64,000 nucleotides of DNA from Streptomyces griseomycini (GCF_014203535.1 NZ_JACHJI010000001.1:186001-250000), one strand, 5' to 3'. Shown: positions 1 through 9,200, counted from the stretch's first letter. Numbers and translations: made by a program. Notes: generated from the sequence alone by a model not told the origin.

Positions 1-133
1 CGCCGAGCGCGACGACCTTGGGCTGGGTGCCCCGGCGGCGCGGTCTCGCACCGCGGGTCTCGACCGGCCGGCCGGCGCGCCCCTCGGGGACCGCCCTGCG
101 CAGCCGGCTCAGCCGCGGAGTACGTGGTGTCAT
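1..133 (-). CDS. yvcK: YvcK/GlmR-family protein, N-terminal fragment
   Basis: Only the first 44 codons lie in the window; the gene runs off the left edge. The ATG overlaps the stop of rapZ as ATGA, so the two are probably translationally coupled. After an arginine-rich, probably disordered N-terminus (about 36 residues) comes PKVVALGG, the start of the nucleotide-sugar-binding Rossmann core of the YvcK/CofD-like family. Family members bind UDP-GlcNAc and influence cell-wall precursor and central carbon flux. In actinobacteria the gene typically sits in uvrC-rapZ-yvcK-whiA, and that order is what is seen here as far as the window goes. The assignment rests on context plus this short motif. Confidence 0.8.
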   Translation of the reverse strand, partial: MTPRTPRLSRLRRAVPEGRAGRPVETRGARPRRRGTQPKVVALG

Positions 134-1134
134 TCCCGTCCCATGTCCCGGTGGACGACCACCGTCTCCACGCCCTCGGCGGCGAGCCGGGCGGCGAGCT
201 TCTCCGACATGGCGACCGACCGGTGCTTGCCGCCGGTGCAGCCGACGGCGATGGTCACGTAGCGCTTGCCCTCACGGCGGTAGCCCGCGGCGACCAGCCG
301 CAGCAGCTCGGCGTACCGGTCGAGGAACTCCTTGGCGCCGGGCTGGTGGAAGACGTACGACGCCACCTCCTCGTTGAGGCCGGTGTACGGACGCAGCTCC
401 GGGACCCAGTGCGGGTTGGGCAGGAAGCGCATGTCCACGACCAGGTCGGCGTCGACCGGGAGGCCGTACTTGAAGCCGAAGGACATGACGGTGGCCCGCA
501 GCTCGGGCTCCTCCTCGCCGGCGAACTGGGCGTCCATCTTGGCGCGCAGCTCGTGCACGTTCAGGCTGGAGGTGTCGATCACCAGGTCGGCGTCGCCGCG
601 CAGCTCGCGCAGCAGCTCCCGCTCGGCGGCGATGCCGTCGACGATGCGGCCGTCGCCCTGGAGGGGGTGCGGACGGCGCACGGACTCGAAGCGGCGCACC
701 AGCGCCTCGTCGGAGGACTCCAGGAAGACGATCCGCCGGGTGACGCCCCGGGCGTCGAGGTCGGCCAGGGACTCGCGGAGGTTGTCGAAGAAGCGCCGGC
801 CGCGGACGTCGACCACGACGGCGATCCGCGCCACGTTGCCCTGGGAGCGCGCGCCGAGCTCCACCATGGTGGGGATCAGCGCGGGCGGCAGGTTGTCGAC
901 GACGAACCAGCCCAGGTCCTCCAGACACTTCGCGGCCGTCGAGCGGCCGGCCCCGGACATGCCGGAGATGATCACCAGCTCGGGGATGGCCGCCTCGGGC
1001 GTCCCGACCTTTTCCTTGCCCGTACTCACCTGTGCTCCGTCGTCCTGGCGCGCGCCGTGGAGGGTGCCGTCCGCGCCGGTCTCCTGTTGCGCCCGCTCCC
1101 GCTGCGCCGCGGGCCCTGTCTCGTGCTCGGTCAT
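130..1134 (-). CDS. rapZ: RapZ/YvcJ-family nucleotide-binding protein
   Basis: P-loop protein of 334 residues. The Walker A motif SGMSGAGRS is at about residues 57-65, and the conserved C-terminal part contains [10 protein letters not shown] near residue 305 followed by VHRDMGRE at the end. RapZ of E. coli controls GlmY/GlmZ sRNA decay and binds glucosamine-6-phosphate; the actinobacterial role is less clear, but the gene is linked to yvcK and whiA. The ATG overlaps the uvrC stop (ATGA) and the 3' end overlaps yvcK in the same way, so this is one operon. About 50 residues precede the conserved core; an alternative GTG at 1029 has a good GGAG five bases upstream and would give about 299 residues. 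Confidence 0.9.
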   Translation of the reverse strand: MTEHETGPAAQRERAQQETGADGTLHGARQDDGAQVSTGKEKVGTPEAAIPELVIISGMSGAGRSTAAKCLEDLGWFVVDNLPPALIPTMVELGARSQGNVARIAVVVDVRGRRFFDNLRESLADLDARGVTRRIVFLESSDEALVRRFESVRRPHPLQGDGRIVDGIAAERELLRELRGDADLVIDTSSLNVHELRAKMDAQFAGEEEPELRATVMSFGFKYGLPVDADLVVDMRFLPNPHWVPELRPYTGLNEEVASYVFHQPGAKEFLDRYAELLRLVAAGYRREGKRYVTIAVGCTGGKHRSVAMSEKLAARLAAEGVETVVVHRDMGRE

Positions 1135-3233
1135 GTCTCCTGCCCCCGTCGTTCGTCCGGGGTGCCCGCGGGCACGGGCTCCCCGGGAGAACCCGCGGTC
1201 TCCCCGGGTTCTTCCACGTCTTCCATGATCTCGCCCGTCGCCGTGTTCACGGCGGGGGCGGCGGGTGCCGCCGCGGCCAGGGTCGCGGCGACCGTCTCGG
1301 CCGTCTTACGGCCTATGCCCGGAACCTCACAGATCTGATCGATTGTCGCCGACCGCAGCTTCTTCACCGAACCGAAGTGCTTGATCAGGGCCTGCTTGCG
1401 GGTCTCGCCGAGGCCCGGCACGTCGTCCAGGGGGCCGGAGCGGAAGCGCTTGGCGCGCTTGGCGCGCTGATAGGTGATCGCGAAGCGGTGGGCCTCGTCA
1501 CGGACCCGCTGGAGCAGGTAGAGGCCCTCGCTGGTGCGGGGCAGCACCACCGGGTCGTCGTCGCCCGGCAGCCACACCTCCTCCAGCCGCTTGGCGAGGC
1601 CGCAGACGGCGATGTCGTCGATGCCGAGCTCGTCCAGGGCCCGCCGGGCCGCCGCGACCTGCGGCGCGCCGCCGTCGACGACGACGAGCTGGGGCGGGTA
1701 GGCGAAGCGCTTGGGGCGGCCGTCGTCCTCGGTGAGGGTGCTCGCGGGCGGTTCGGTGAGGCCGTCGGGGGCCGTGCCGTCGACGGCCGTGCCCTCGCCG
1801 CCGTCCTCCCCGTCGGTCCACTCCCCCGTCCGCTCCTTCTCCGCGAGGTAGCGCCGGAAGCGGCGGGTGATCACCTCGTGCAGGGAGCGGACGTCGTCCT
1901 GCCCGGCGAAACTCTTGATCTGGAAGCGGCGGTACTCGCTCTTGCGGGCCAGCCCGTCCTCGAAGACGACCATGGAGGCCACCACGTCGTCGCCCTGGAG
2001 GTGCGAGACGTCGTAGCACTCGATCCGCAGCGGGGCGCTGTCCAGGTCGAGGGCGTCGGCGATCTCCTCCAGCGCGCGCGAGCGCGTGGTCAGGTCGGAG
2101 GCGCGCTTGGTCTTGTGCAGCGCGAGCGCCTGCTGGGCGTTGCGCTGCACGGTCTCCATCAACGCCTTCTTGTCCCCGCGCTGCGGGATGCGCAGGGAGA
2201 CGCCCGAGCCGCGCCGCTCGGTGAGCCACTGCTGGACCGGCTCCACGGGGTCCGGCAGGGCGGGGACCAGGACCTCCCGGGGGACGGCGTCGCCGCTCTC
2301 CTCTCCGTAGAGCTGCTGCAGGGCGTGCTCGACCAGGGCGCCGGTGGTGATCTCCTCCACCTTGTCGGTGACCCAGCCGCGCTGGCCGCGCACGCGTCCG
2401 CCGCGGACGTGGAAGATCTGGACGGCCGCCTCCAGCTCGTCCTCGGCGACCGCGACGAGGTCGGCGTCGGTCGCGTCGGTGAGCACGACCGCGTTCTTCT
2501 CCATGGCCTTCTTCAGGGCCGCGATGTCGTCCCGCAGGCGGGCCGCCCGCTCGTACTCCATCTCCTCGGCCGCCTGCGTCATCCGCTGCTCCAGGCGGCG
2601 CAGGTACGTGCCCGTGCGGCCGGCCATGAAGTCGCAGAACTCCTCGGCGAGCCCCCGGTGGTCCTCGGCGGAGATCCGGTCCACGCAGGGCGCCGAGCAC
2701 TTGCCGATGTAGCCGAGCAGGCAGGGGCGGCCGGTGCGGGCGGCGTTCCTGAACACGCCGGCCGAGCAGGTGCGCACCGGGAAGACGCGCAGCATCAGGT
2801 CCACGGTGTCGCGGATCGCCCACGCGTGCGCGTACGGGCCGAAGTACTTCACGCCCTTCTTCTTCTGCCCGCGCATCACCTGGACGCGCGGGAACTCCTC
2901 GTTCATCGTCACCGCGAGGTAGGGGTAGCTCTTGTCGTCGCGGTACTTGACGTTGAACCGGGGGTCGTACTCCTTGATCCAGGAGTACTCCAGCTGGAGC
3001 GCCTCGACCTCCGTGGACACCACCGTCCACTCCACGGACGCGGCCGTGGTGACCATGGAGCGGGTGCGCGGGTGGAGGCCCGCCAGGTCCTGGAAGTAGT
3101 TCGCCAGGCGCTGGCGCAGGCTCTTCGCCTTTCCGACGTAGATCACCCGGCGGTGCTCGTCGCGGAACCGGTAGACCCCCGGCGAATCGGGGATCTCACC
3201 CGGTCTGGGGCGGTAGCTGGAGGGGTCGGCCAT
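1131..3233 (-). CDS. uvrC: Excinuclease ABC subunit C
   Basis: Nucleotide excision repair nuclease that makes the 3' and then the 5' incision once UvrB is loaded on damage. It has 700 residues with the normal domain order: N-terminal GIY-YIG nuclease ([20 protein letters not shown], about 19-38), a cysteine-containing insert, a UVR motif that contacts UvrB (about 205-240), an RNase H-like endonuclease domain ([20 protein letters not shown], about 400-420), and tandem helix-hairpin-helix motifs near 610-665 ([20 protein letters not shown]). A stretch at about 465-500 rich in D, G and T is a linker. It is first in the operon with rapZ and yvcK. A damage-type promoter lies directly before the ATG, and the geometry suggests a leaderless mRNA. 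Confidence 0.97.
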   Translation of the reverse strand: MADPSSYRPRPGEIPDSPGVYRFRDEHRRVIYVGKAKSLRQRLANYFQDLAGLHPRTRSMVTTAASVEWTVVSTEVEALQLEYSWIKEYDPRFNVKYRDDKSYPYLAVTMNEEFPRVQVMRGQKKKGVKYFGPYAHAWAIRDTVDLMLRVFPVRTCSAGVFRNAARTGRPCLLGYIGKCSAPCVDRISAEDHRGLAEEFCDFMAGRTGTYLRRLEQRMTQAAEEMEYERAARLRDDIAALKKAMEKNAVVLTDATDADLVAVAEDELEAAVQIFHVRGGRVRGQRGWVTDKVEEITTGALVEHALQQLYGEESGDAVPREVLVPALPDPVEPVQQWLTERRGSGVSLRIPQRGDKKALMETVQRNAQQALALHKTKRASDLTTRSRALEEIADALDLDSAPLRIECYDVSHLQGDDVVASMVVFEDGLARKSEYRRFQIKSFAGQDDVRSLHEVITRRFRRYLAEKERTGEWTDGEDGGEGTAVDGTAPDGLTEPPASTLTEDDGRPKRFAYPPQLVVVDGGAPQVAAARRALDELGIDDIAVCGLAKRLEEVWLPGDDDPVVLPRTSEGLYLLQRVRDEAHRFAITYQRAKRAKRFRSGPLDDVPGLGETRKQALIKHFGSVKKLRSATIDQICEVPGIGRKTAETVAATLAAAAPAAPAVNTATGEIMEDVEEPGETAGSPGEPVPAGTPDERRGQET

Positions 3234-3240
3234 GTCTCAC

Positions 3241-3262
3241 ACCCTACTGGCGGGGACCGACA
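3241..3262 (-). promoter_or_regulatory. Candidate PafBC/RecA_NDp-type promoter of uvrC
   Basis: Read on the minus strand: TGTCGGTC, eight bases, TAGGGT. One base differs from TGTCRGTG-N8-TAnnnT, the LexA/RecA-independent damage promoter known from mycobacteria. The A of the uvrC ATG is eight positions after the last base of the -10, the same distance as for uvrB and the alkylguanine methyltransferase gene in this window. Initiation about seven bases after the -10 would give a leaderless message. Confidence 0.7.
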
Positions 3263-3327
3263 CTCCGGCGGGCCGTGGGGCCGGGGTCCGGTGGGGGGCC
3301 GCCGGTGGGTCCGGTGGGTCCGGTGAG

Positions 3328-3435
3328 GTCCGACGGGACGGTGGGGTCCGACGGGACGGTGGGACCCGACGGGACGGTGGGACCCGACGGGTCGGTGGGA
3401 CCCGACGGGTCGGTGGGACCCGACGGGTCGGTGGG
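3328..3435. repeat. Six tandem 18-bp units upstream of uvrC
   Basis: Six head-to-tail 18-mers with the consensus ACCCGACGGGWCGGTGGG. The first two units begin GTCC instead of ACCC, and units 4-6 carry GGGTCGG where units 1-3 have GGGACGG. Two copies of GGTGGGTCC precede the array at 3304-3321. The array fills most of the gap between uvrC and the small gene at 3555. On the minus strand it could be read as a (GPTDPS)n peptide, but no convincing gene starts there. The unit length is a multiple of three, so copy-number changes would keep any frame open. Confidence 0.9.
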
Positions 3436-3554
3436 ACCCGACCGGTCCCGCGGGGCCGGGTGGTCCGGATGGGTTACCACCGGCCTGGAGTGGGAAGGTG
3501 GGGATTCCGCCCTCGGACGAGCGGCGGACGGTCACGAGTCGGAGGGCTGGTCGG

Positions 3555-3719
3555 ATGCGACGGACACGGATCGAGAAACCACGACGGCCGGCCCGGTCCC
3601 ACCGGCACGCGGACGAGGCGGCCGCGTTCACCGAGTCCCTCGACCCGCGCGATCCCGACATCGTGCGTGCCAAGCGGCTGCGCCTCCTCCAGGACCGGGA
3701 GGGACCCGACCGCGCGTAG
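3555..3719 (+). CDS. Small basic protein, 54 residues, function unknown
   Basis: I do not recognise this protein. It starts MRRTRIEKPRRPARS, continues with an acidic middle (DEAAAFTESLDPRDPDIV) and ends KRLRLLQDREGPDRA. From about codon 13 onward nearly every third base is G or C, as expected of real Streptomyces coding sequence. A GGAGG ribosome binding site ends ten bases before the ATG. A strong hairpin terminator follows 45 bases after the stop, so it looks like a complete monocistronic unit. The frame is open upstream to 3498, but the ribosome binding site favours the start at 3555. Confidence 0.6.
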   Translation: MRRTRIEKPRRPARSHRHADEAAAFTESLDPRDPDIVRAKRLRLLQDREGPDRA

Positions 3720-3764
3720 AGCCGCCGCGGCACTCCGGACGAAAACCGCATCCCGGTACGGACC

Positions 3765-3804
3765 CCAGGGGCCGCACCGGCCCGAGGGCCGGTGCGGCCC
3801 CTGG
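3765..3804. terminator. GC-rich hairpin terminator
   Basis: A near-perfect inverted repeat with a 19-base left arm beginning CCAGGGGCCGCACC and almost no loop (GA). There is no U-tract, which is usual for Streptomyces terminators. It closes the small gene at 3555-3719 and insulates the HTH gene downstream. Confidence 0.75.
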
Positions 3805-3996
3805 CAGGTGTGCGCCGCTGTCGGGCGTCAGGTGTTGTCGGGGCTTGGTCAACACGCTTCAATGCGGGGGAACTCGGGGCCCTGAAGGACGGCGTACGGA
3901 TGTGAAGACTCCGCCGCGCCGACGGGGCGGGCCCTGGAGTGCCCCATGCGAAACGGTCTGACCAGCCGTTGTGGACATTCACAGAAAGGCCCCTGC

Positions 3997-4944
3997 ATGC
4001 CGCACGCCACACAGCACGCGGACGCCGGCACCGCGGAACTGGACTCGGCCCTGCGCGGCGGCCCCTTCCACGTCGCCCTGCGGGCCGCGATCGCCGCACG
4101 CGGACTGCCGCTGCAGCGGGTCCAGCACCATCTGTCCCGCTACGGCGTGAAGGTCGGCGTCACGAGCCTGAGCTACTGGCAGCAGGGCGCCCGCCGCCCG
4201 CAGCGCCCGGAGTCGCTGCGGGCCGTGCGGGCGCTGGAGGAGATCCTGCAGTTGCCGGAGGAGTCGTTGATCCGGCTGCTCGCCGAGGCGGACGACCGCG
4301 CGGCGGACCGGCGCTCCGGGGTCCGGTCCTACCGCTCCCTGATCGAGGCCGCGGGCGTCCTGGAGCGGCTGCTGGCCGAGCTCGGCGCGGAGCGGGAGAG
4401 CGGACTGCACACCCTGGGGCACCACGAGCGGGTCCGGATAGGTGCGTGCCGCGAGCTGGCGGAGCGCGAGTCGCACCACATCGTGCGCGCGTACCGGGAC
4501 GGCGTCGACCGCTTCGTCGCCGTCCACCACGGCGATCCGGGCTCCGTGCCGGACCGGATGACCGTGCACGCCCTGGAGAACTGCCGCACCGGACGCGTGC
4601 GCCGCCACCACGACACCGGCGTGCTCGCGGCCGAGCTGCTCTTCGACACCAGGCTGCGCTCCGGTGACACCTTCCTCTTCCGCTACGCCGTCGAGGACGG
4701 CACGGCCGGGGTCTCGCGCGAGTACGTGCACGGGACGGACACCCCGGGAGGCCAGTACGCGCTCCAGGTGTGCTTCGACGCCGGGGCGCTCCCGGTGCGC
4801 TGCCACCGGTTCACCCAGCACTCCGCCGCGGCCCCGCGCGGTGGCCGTCAGGAGCTGGCGCTCAGCGGCCGGCACCACTCGGTGCACCTGGTGGAACCGC
4901 GCGTGCGGTCGGGGTACGTGGGGATCGCCTGGGACTGGGAGTGA
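3997..4944 (+). CDS. Helix-turn-helix regulatory protein, unknown ligand
   Basis: 315 residues. After a short leader, residues 22-75 read as an XRE-like helix-turn-helix that includes LPLQRVQHHLSRYGVKVGVT and SLSYWQQGARRPQRPESLRA. The rest is a long C-terminal region of mixed alpha/beta character without a family I can name (for example CRTGRVRRHHDTGVLAAELL and the terminal VRSGYVGIAWDWE). It is probably a cytoplasmic transcription factor with a C-terminal sensory domain. The ATG at 3997 is chosen because AGAAAGG lies about eight bases upstream; the frame is open to 3946. It is followed convergently by the Rieske gene. Confidence 0.75.
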   Translation: MPHATQHADAGTAELDSALRGGPFHVALRAAIAARGLPLQRVQHHLSRYGVKVGVTSLSYWQQGARRPQRPESLRAVRALEEILQLPEESLIRLLAEADDRAADRRSGVRSYRSLIEAAGVLERLLAELGAERESGLHTLGHHERVRIGACRELAERESHHIVRAYRDGVDRFVAVHHGDPGSVPDRMTVHALENCRTGRVRRHHDTGVLAAELLFDTRLRSGDTFLFRYAVEDGTAGVSREYVHGTDTPGGQYALQVCFDAGALPVRCHRFTQHSAAAPRGGRQELALSGRHHSVHLVEPRVRSGYVGIAWDWE

Positions 4945-5016
4945 CCGGGGGGCGGGACGCCGGGCGGTGGAGCGCCGGACGGCGGAGCGTCCGACGCCTT
5001 CCGGCTCGCACCCCGG

Positions 5017-5436
5017 TCAGGCCTGCGGTTTGGCGATCACCGTGCCGTCCTTCACCTCGACGGTCAGCGGCTTCAGGGGGGCCACGGCCGGCTCGCGCAG
5101 CACCTTGCCGGTGGTGGCGTCGAACTCGCTGCCGTGGCAGGGACAGATCAGCCTCGTCCCCTCCAGCTCGTCGGCGGGGCACCCCGCGTGCGTGCAGACG
5201 GAGCTGTACGCCGTGAAGGTGCCGTCCTCGCTCCGGCTGACCACGACCCTGTGGTCCCGGTACAGCTTCGCGCCGCCCCTGGCGACCTCGCTCTCGGGAC
5301 CGAGCTCGACGGGCTCGGTCAGCCCCAGGGGCGTGTCCTCGGCGCCTCCGCAGGCGGTGAGACCCAGTCCGGCGACGGGGGCGAGGGCCGCGCCTCGCAG
5401 AACGGTACGGCGGCTCGCGGCGGGACGGGCGGACAT
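5017..5436 (-). CDS. Tat-exported Rieske [2Fe-2S] lipoprotein-like protein
   Basis: 139 residues. The N-terminus has a twin-arginine signal (SRRTVLRGAALAPVAGLGL) ending in a lipobox-like LTAC, so the protein is probably exported folded and anchored to the outer face of the membrane. The Rieske motifs CTHAGC and CPCHGSEF, with the two Cys/His pairs that ligate a 2Fe-2S cluster, lie in the middle. It is an electron carrier with unknown partners; no oxidase or cytochrome gene is adjacent. The ATG at 5436 has GGAG six bases upstream; a GTG four codons earlier overlaps that ribosome binding site. It is divergent from a LacI-family gene with a large palindrome in between. Confidence 0.9.
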   Translation of the reverse strand: MSARPAASRRTVLRGAALAPVAGLGLTACGGAEDTPLGLTEPVELGPESEVARGGAKLYRDHRVVVSRSEDGTFTAYSSVCTHAGCPADELEGTRLICPCHGSEFDATTGKVLREPAVAPLKPLTVEVKDGTVIAKPQA

Positions 5437-5538
5437 GAGGTGCTCCACGGATCGGACAGCGGTACACGGGGACGATACCCGGGGCGATCACGGCGGCCGA
5501 GGGCGGGTGTCCACGTGCGCAGACACGCCCAGGCGTTC

Positions 5539-5566
5539 GCGTAAACGCTTGCGCAAGCGTTTACGC
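5539..5566. promoter_or_regulatory. 28-bp perfect palindrome, likely LacI-family operator
   Basis: The half-site is GCGTAAACGCTTGC followed by its exact reverse complement. It contains CGTAAACG and the AACGCTTGCGCAAGCGTT core typical of LacI/PurR-type operators. It lies 70 bases before the LacI-family start at 5636 and about 100 bases before the divergent Rieske start. The simplest reading is autoregulation of the LacI-fructokinase unit, possibly with effects on the Rieske gene too. Confidence 0.8.
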
Positions 5567-5635
5567 CCGCTGCCGGATGGGATACGTTCCCGACTCGAGA
5601 GGTGACGCGCGGGGCGCCCGGGGGGAGAGCGGACG

Positions 5636-6709
5636 ATGACGACGATGGCGGACGTGGCACGGAGCGCCGGTGTCTCGGTCGCGACCGTCTCGCACGTCCT
5701 GAACGGCACCCGGCCGGTGCTGCCCCGCACCCGCCAGGCGGTGCTGGACGCCGTCGAAGAGCTCGGCTACACCCCGAACACCCTGGCCCGCTCCCTGGTG
5801 ACCTCCCGCACCCGGTCGATCGGGCTGGCGGTGTCGGCGATCAGCAACCCGTACTTCACCGAGATCCTCCAGGGCGTCGAGGCCGGGGCCCTGGAACACG
5901 GCTACAGCCTGCTCATCGCCGACCCGCACGACGACCCGGAGCACGAGCGCAAGGTCGTCCAGCTGCTGCACGAGCGCAGGGTCGAGGGCATGGTCGTCGC
6001 GCCCTCCGCGCAGCCGCGCGAGCTCCTCTCCTACCTCGGGCGGCATCGGGTTCCGGCCGTGTTGCTGGACCGGGTGGTCGACGGCTCCGGGGGCGGCGGC
6101 GCACCCTTCGACCAGGTCTGCGCCGAGAACACGGAACCGACGGCCCGGCTGGTCACCCACCTCGCCGAACTCGGTCACCGCAGGATCGCCCTGGTCGCCG
6201 GGTTGCCGGGGCTCAGCACCACCGCCGAGCGGATCACCGGCTACCGGCACGGCCTGGCGGCCGCCGGGCTGCCGTACGACGAGCAGCTCCTGGCGCACGG
6301 CGACTCCGAGTCGGCCGGCGCCGAACGGGCCACCGCCGCCCTGCTGTCCTCCGGTGCGCGGCCCACCGCTCTGGTCACCGCCAACAACGCCATGACGATC
6401 GGCGCGCTGCGTGCCCTGCGGGCGCACGGGTTGTCCGTGCCCGAGGACATCGCGCTGTGCTGCTTCGACGACTTCGCCTGGGCGGACCTGTTCTCACCCC
6501 GGCTCACCGCGATCGCGCAGCCCAGCAGGGACATCGGCGCCCGTGCCGTCCAGGTGCTCCTGGACCGCCTCGCCGAACCGGACCGCCCCGCGCGGACGGT
6601 GCGGCTCCCGTGCGCCTTCGTGCACCGCACGTCCTGCGGCTGCCCGGACGGGCCGGAGCGGCCCGAACGTCCCGAGAGAGGAGTCCTTCGTGATCGTCGT
6701 GGCCGGTGA
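5636..6709 (+). CDS. LacI-family transcriptional regulator
   Basis: 357 residues. The N-terminal LacI helix-turn-helix with hinge reads MADVARSAGVSVATVSHVLN (from residue 4) and ends around GYTPNTLARSL. A periplasmic-binding-protein-like sugar-binding domain follows (about 60-330), with the family pattern SIGLAVSAISNPYF at its start. It probably represses a sugar uptake or utilisation unit until an effector binds. The downstream kinase start overlaps its 3' end by 20 bases, so the effector is likely fructose or a related sugar. GGGGAGAGC precedes the ATG. The C-terminus has an unusual proline/arginine-rich tail produced by the overlap. Confidence 0.93.
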   Translation: MTTMADVARSAGVSVATVSHVLNGTRPVLPRTRQAVLDAVEELGYTPNTLARSLVTSRTRSIGLAVSAISNPYFTEILQGVEAGALEHGYSLLIADPHDDPEHERKVVQLLHERRVEGMVVAPSAQPRELLSYLGRHRVPAVLLDRVVDGSGGGGAPFDQVCAENTEPTARLVTHLAELGHRRIALVAGLPGLSTTAERITGYRHGLAAAGLPYDEQLLAHGDSESAGAERATAALLSSGARPTALVTANNAMTIGALRALRAHGLSVPEDIALCCFDDFAWADLFSPRLTAIAQPSRDIGARAVQVLLDRLAEPDRPARTVRLPCAFVHRTSCGCPDGPERPERPERGVLRDRRGR

Positions 6710-7604
6710 GGCACTGATCGACCTGGTACCCCGGGGCACGGGTGCGCTCGCGGCGCTGACGCCGGCCCTCGGCGGCGGCCCCTTCAACACGGCGGTGGCG
6801 CTCGGACGCCTCGGCTCCCCCGCCGCCTTCTGCTCCCGGGTGTCCCGCGACGCCTTCGGCGAGGCACTGCTGGACCGGCTGCGGGAGACCGGCGTGGACG
6901 TGGCGTCGGTGCAGCGCGGTGACGAGCCGACGACGCTCGCCGTCGCCACGGTCGGCACGGACGGCTCGGCGGCGTACACCTTCTACGTGGAGGGGACCGC
7001 GGACCGGCTGTTCACGACCCCCCGGGCACTGCCGGCCGGCACCCGTGCGGTGTCCTTCGGGACCTGTTCGCTCGTGCTCGAGCCGGGTGCGAGCGCGTAC
7101 GAGGAGCTGTTGCGCACCGCGTCCGCCCGGGGTGTGTTCACCGCGCTGGACCCCAACATCCGTCCGGGGCTCATCCCCGACGCCGACGCCTACCGGGCCC
7201 GGTTCGAGAGCTGGCTGCCGTCGGTGTCGCTGCTGAAGCTGTCCGCGGAGGACGCCGAGTGGCTCGGCCGGTCCCCCCGGGAGTGGGCGGCCGCCGGTCC
7301 GGCTGCGGTCGTGGTCACCCGGGGCGGCGACGGGCTGACCGTGTTCACGCGGGGGGGCGGTGAGCACTCCGTGCCGGGCGAGCGGGTCGAGGTGGTGGAC
7401 ACCATCGGCGCCGGTGACACGGTGAACGCTGCCCTGCTGCACGGCCTCGCGGTCCGCGGTGCGCTCAGTGACGAGGGCGTGGCCGCTCTGGACGCCGACG
7501 GCTGGGCGGGACTGCTCGGCTTCGCGGCGCGCGCGGCGGCGGTCACCTGCTCGCGCGCGGGCGCGGAACCGCCGTACGCCCACGAGCTGGAAACGGGCGG
7601 CTGA
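6690..7604 (+). CDS. PfkB-family carbohydrate kinase (fructokinase-like)
   Basis: 304 residues starting at GTG, with GAGAGGAG six bases upstream inside the end of the LacI gene. PfkB signature 1 is at about residues 25-45 (GGGPFNTAVALGRLG). Signature 2 with the catalytic aspartate is VVDTIGAGDTVNAALLHGL (about 234-252). It phosphorylates a sugar, most likely fructose, with ATP in the cytoplasm. The regulator-kinase pair has no transporter beside it, so the sugar presumably enters by another locus. Confidence 0.88.
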   Translation: MIVVAGEALIDLVPRGTGALAALTPALGGGPFNTAVALGRLGSPAAFCSRVSRDAFGEALLDRLRETGVDVASVQRGDEPTTLAVATVGTDGSAAYTFYVEGTADRLFTTPRALPAGTRAVSFGTCSLVLEPGASAYEELLRTASARGVFTALDPNIRPGLIPDADAYRARFESWLPSVSLLKLSAEDAEWLGRSPREWAAAGPAAVVVTRGGDGLTVFTRGGGEHSVPGERVEVVDTIGAGDTVNAALLHGLAVRGALSDEGVAALDADGWAGLLGFAARAAAVTCSRAGAEPPYAHELETGG

Positions 7605-7617
7605 GCCCGCGGCGGGT

Positions 7618-8496
7618 TCAGCCGGTTTCGCGCACGGGCGTCTCCGGCACGGCGAACAGGGCGCCCGGGCGGCGGCCGTTGAGGCGGTCCAGCGCGGCGG
7701 CCGTGGTGTCGTCGGCGGGCAGGTGGACGACCACGCGCTGGCCGTCGTCGGGGAGTGCGAGCGTCTCGTTCAGCAGGCGCAGCGGCCCGGCCTGCGGGTG
7801 CCGGATCTCCTGGGAGCCGACGGTGCGCGGTGTCGTGGCCAGGTCGGCGAAGCGGTCGGCGAACTCCGCTCCCGCCGTCACCGTCAACTCGTCGGCCAGC
7901 TCGGTGACGGCGGGTTCCCTCAGGGGCGCTCCGTGGCGCAGCCGGGCGACCAGGTCGTCGGCGACCCGGTCCCAGTCGGGGTGGGTCTCGCGCGCCCGCT
8001 CGTCGGTGAAGAAGTACCTCAGCAGGTTGGGCCGCTCGTCGTCGAGCAGCCCGAGGGGACCGACGAGCCGCGCGTAGCCCGCGGTGTGGGCGATGACGTC
8101 GCCGATCCAGTTGAGCACCGCGGCGGGTGCGGGCTCCAGGCTGTCCAGTACGGCCCGCACGGTGGGGCGCACCGTCCGGCCGAGTGGCGGCGCGGCGGCA
8201 CAGAGCACGGGGTCGCCGCCGTCGGCCTCCCTGGTCAGCCGGCGCAGCACCATCCGGTCCTTGAGGGACAGGTGCAGGGCGTCGGCGAGGGCGCCGAGCA
8301 CCTGGGCGGAGGGGTTGCGGTCGCGGCCCTGTTCCAGCCGGGTGAGGTACTCGACGCTGATGCCGGCGAGCATGGCCAGCTCCGCGCGGCGCAGGCCCGG
8401 GGTGCGGCGCCGGTGACCGGCGGGCAGCCCCGCCTCGGCCGGGGTGACCGCCTCGCGCCAGGTGCGCAGGTACGTGCCCAACTCGTTGTCGTTCAC
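7618..8496 (-). CDS. XRE-family regulator with MmyB-like ligand domain
   Basis: 292 residues. The N-terminal helix-turn-helix includes TPGLRRAELAMLAGISVEYL and TRLEQGRDRNPSAQVLGALA (about 32-70). The C-terminal two-thirds fits the MmyB-like PAS-type domain, with PRTVGSQEIRHPQAGPLRLL near residue 235. Relatives in Streptomyces often control an adjacent divergent oxidoreductase or stress gene; here the divergent neighbour is YceI. The GTG start is six bases after TACGTT, which could serve as a -10 for a leaderless transcript. Confidence 0.9.
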   Translation of the reverse strand: MNDNELGTYLRTWREAVTPAEAGLPAGHRRRTPGLRRAELAMLAGISVEYLTRLEQGRDRNPSAQVLGALADALHLSLKDRMVLRRLTREADGGDPVLCAAAPPLGRTVRPTVRAVLDSLEPAPAAVLNWIGDVIAHTAGYARLVGPLGLLDDERPNLLRYFFTDERARETHPDWDRVADDLVARLRHGAPLREPAVTELADELTVTAGAEFADRFADLATTPRTVGSQEIRHPQAGPLRLLNETLALPDDGQRVVVHLPADDTTAAALDRLNGRRPGALFAVPETPVRETG

Positions 8497-8597
8497 GGCC
8501 CGAACGTACCAACCCCCGCGCGCCGCAGGGTGGCCCTGTCACTACCAGGCTTCGCCCGGTCTCCCTGACGGGTCGCCGGGCGCCCAGGGTGGTGGGC

Positions 8598-9173
8598 ATG
8601 ACGAACGAATCCACCATCACCGCCGCCTCTGCCACGACTGCCACCGGCCTGCCGCTCGCCCCGGGCGACTGGGCGCTGGATCCGCTGCACTCCGCCGTGA
8701 ACTTCGCCATCCGCCACCTGGGCATCGCCAAGGTGCGGGGGCGCTTCGAGGGGGTGCGGGCCGGCCTCCACGTCGGGGAGAGGGCCGAGGACGTCCGGGT
8801 GTCCGCGACGATCGACCTGGCCTCGATCAACACCGGGAACGCCGACCGGGACGCCCATGTGCGCGCCTCCGACCTGCTCGACGTCGAGAAGCGTCCGACG
8901 ATGGACTTCCGCTCGACCCGCGTCTCGGGCGAAGGCGAGGACTGGACCATGGAGGGCGAGCTGACGATCGGCGGGGTGACCCGGCCGGTGACGCTCGCCG
9001 TGGAGTTCGGCGGGCTGGTGGACGTGCCGATGGACGGCAGCCGGCACGCCGGGTTCGAGGCGACGGGTGAGATCCGGCGCAGCGACTTCGGGCTGGACTT
9101 CGCCCCCGGTCTGCTGGGGGACGTGGTGAAGATCCAGATGGACATGCAGTTCGTGGAGCCGAAGGCCTCCTGA
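8598..9173 (+). CDS. YceI-family lipocalin-like protein
   Basis: 191 residues with the YceI pattern WALDPLHSAVNFAIRHLGIA, then SATIDLASINTGNADRDAHV, then RPTMDFRSTRV. YceI proteins form a beta-barrel that binds polyisoprenoid or other amphiphilic chains. There is no signal peptide, so it should be cytoplasmic. It is divergent from an XRE/MmyB-like regulator, its likely controller. ATG 8598 is preferred over GTG 8589 because the next residues TNEST match the usual short leader; GGTGGG precedes it. Confidence 0.92.
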   Translation: MTNESTITAASATTATGLPLAPGDWALDPLHSAVNFAIRHLGIAKVRGRFEGVRAGLHVGERAEDVRVSATIDLASINTGNADRDAHVRASDLLDVEKRPTMDFRSTRVSGEGEDWTMEGELTIGGVTRPVTLAVEFGGLVDVPMDGSRHAGFEATGEIRRSDFGLDFAPGLLGDVVKIQMDMQFVEPKAS

Positions 9174-9200
9174 TCCCGGACCGGGGTCCGGGCACACGCG

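Noticed and set aside
3244..3480. Collagen-like (GPTDPS)n reading frame on the minus strand
   Set aside because: It exists only because the 18-bp repeat unit is a multiple of three; it overlaps the uvrC promoter, has no ribosome binding site at its GTG and no conserved flanks.
4942..5019. TGACCGGGG / CCCCGGTCA inverted repeat between the HTH and Rieske genes
   Set aside because: The arms are 60 bases apart and partly formed by the two stop codons; too weak to call a terminator.
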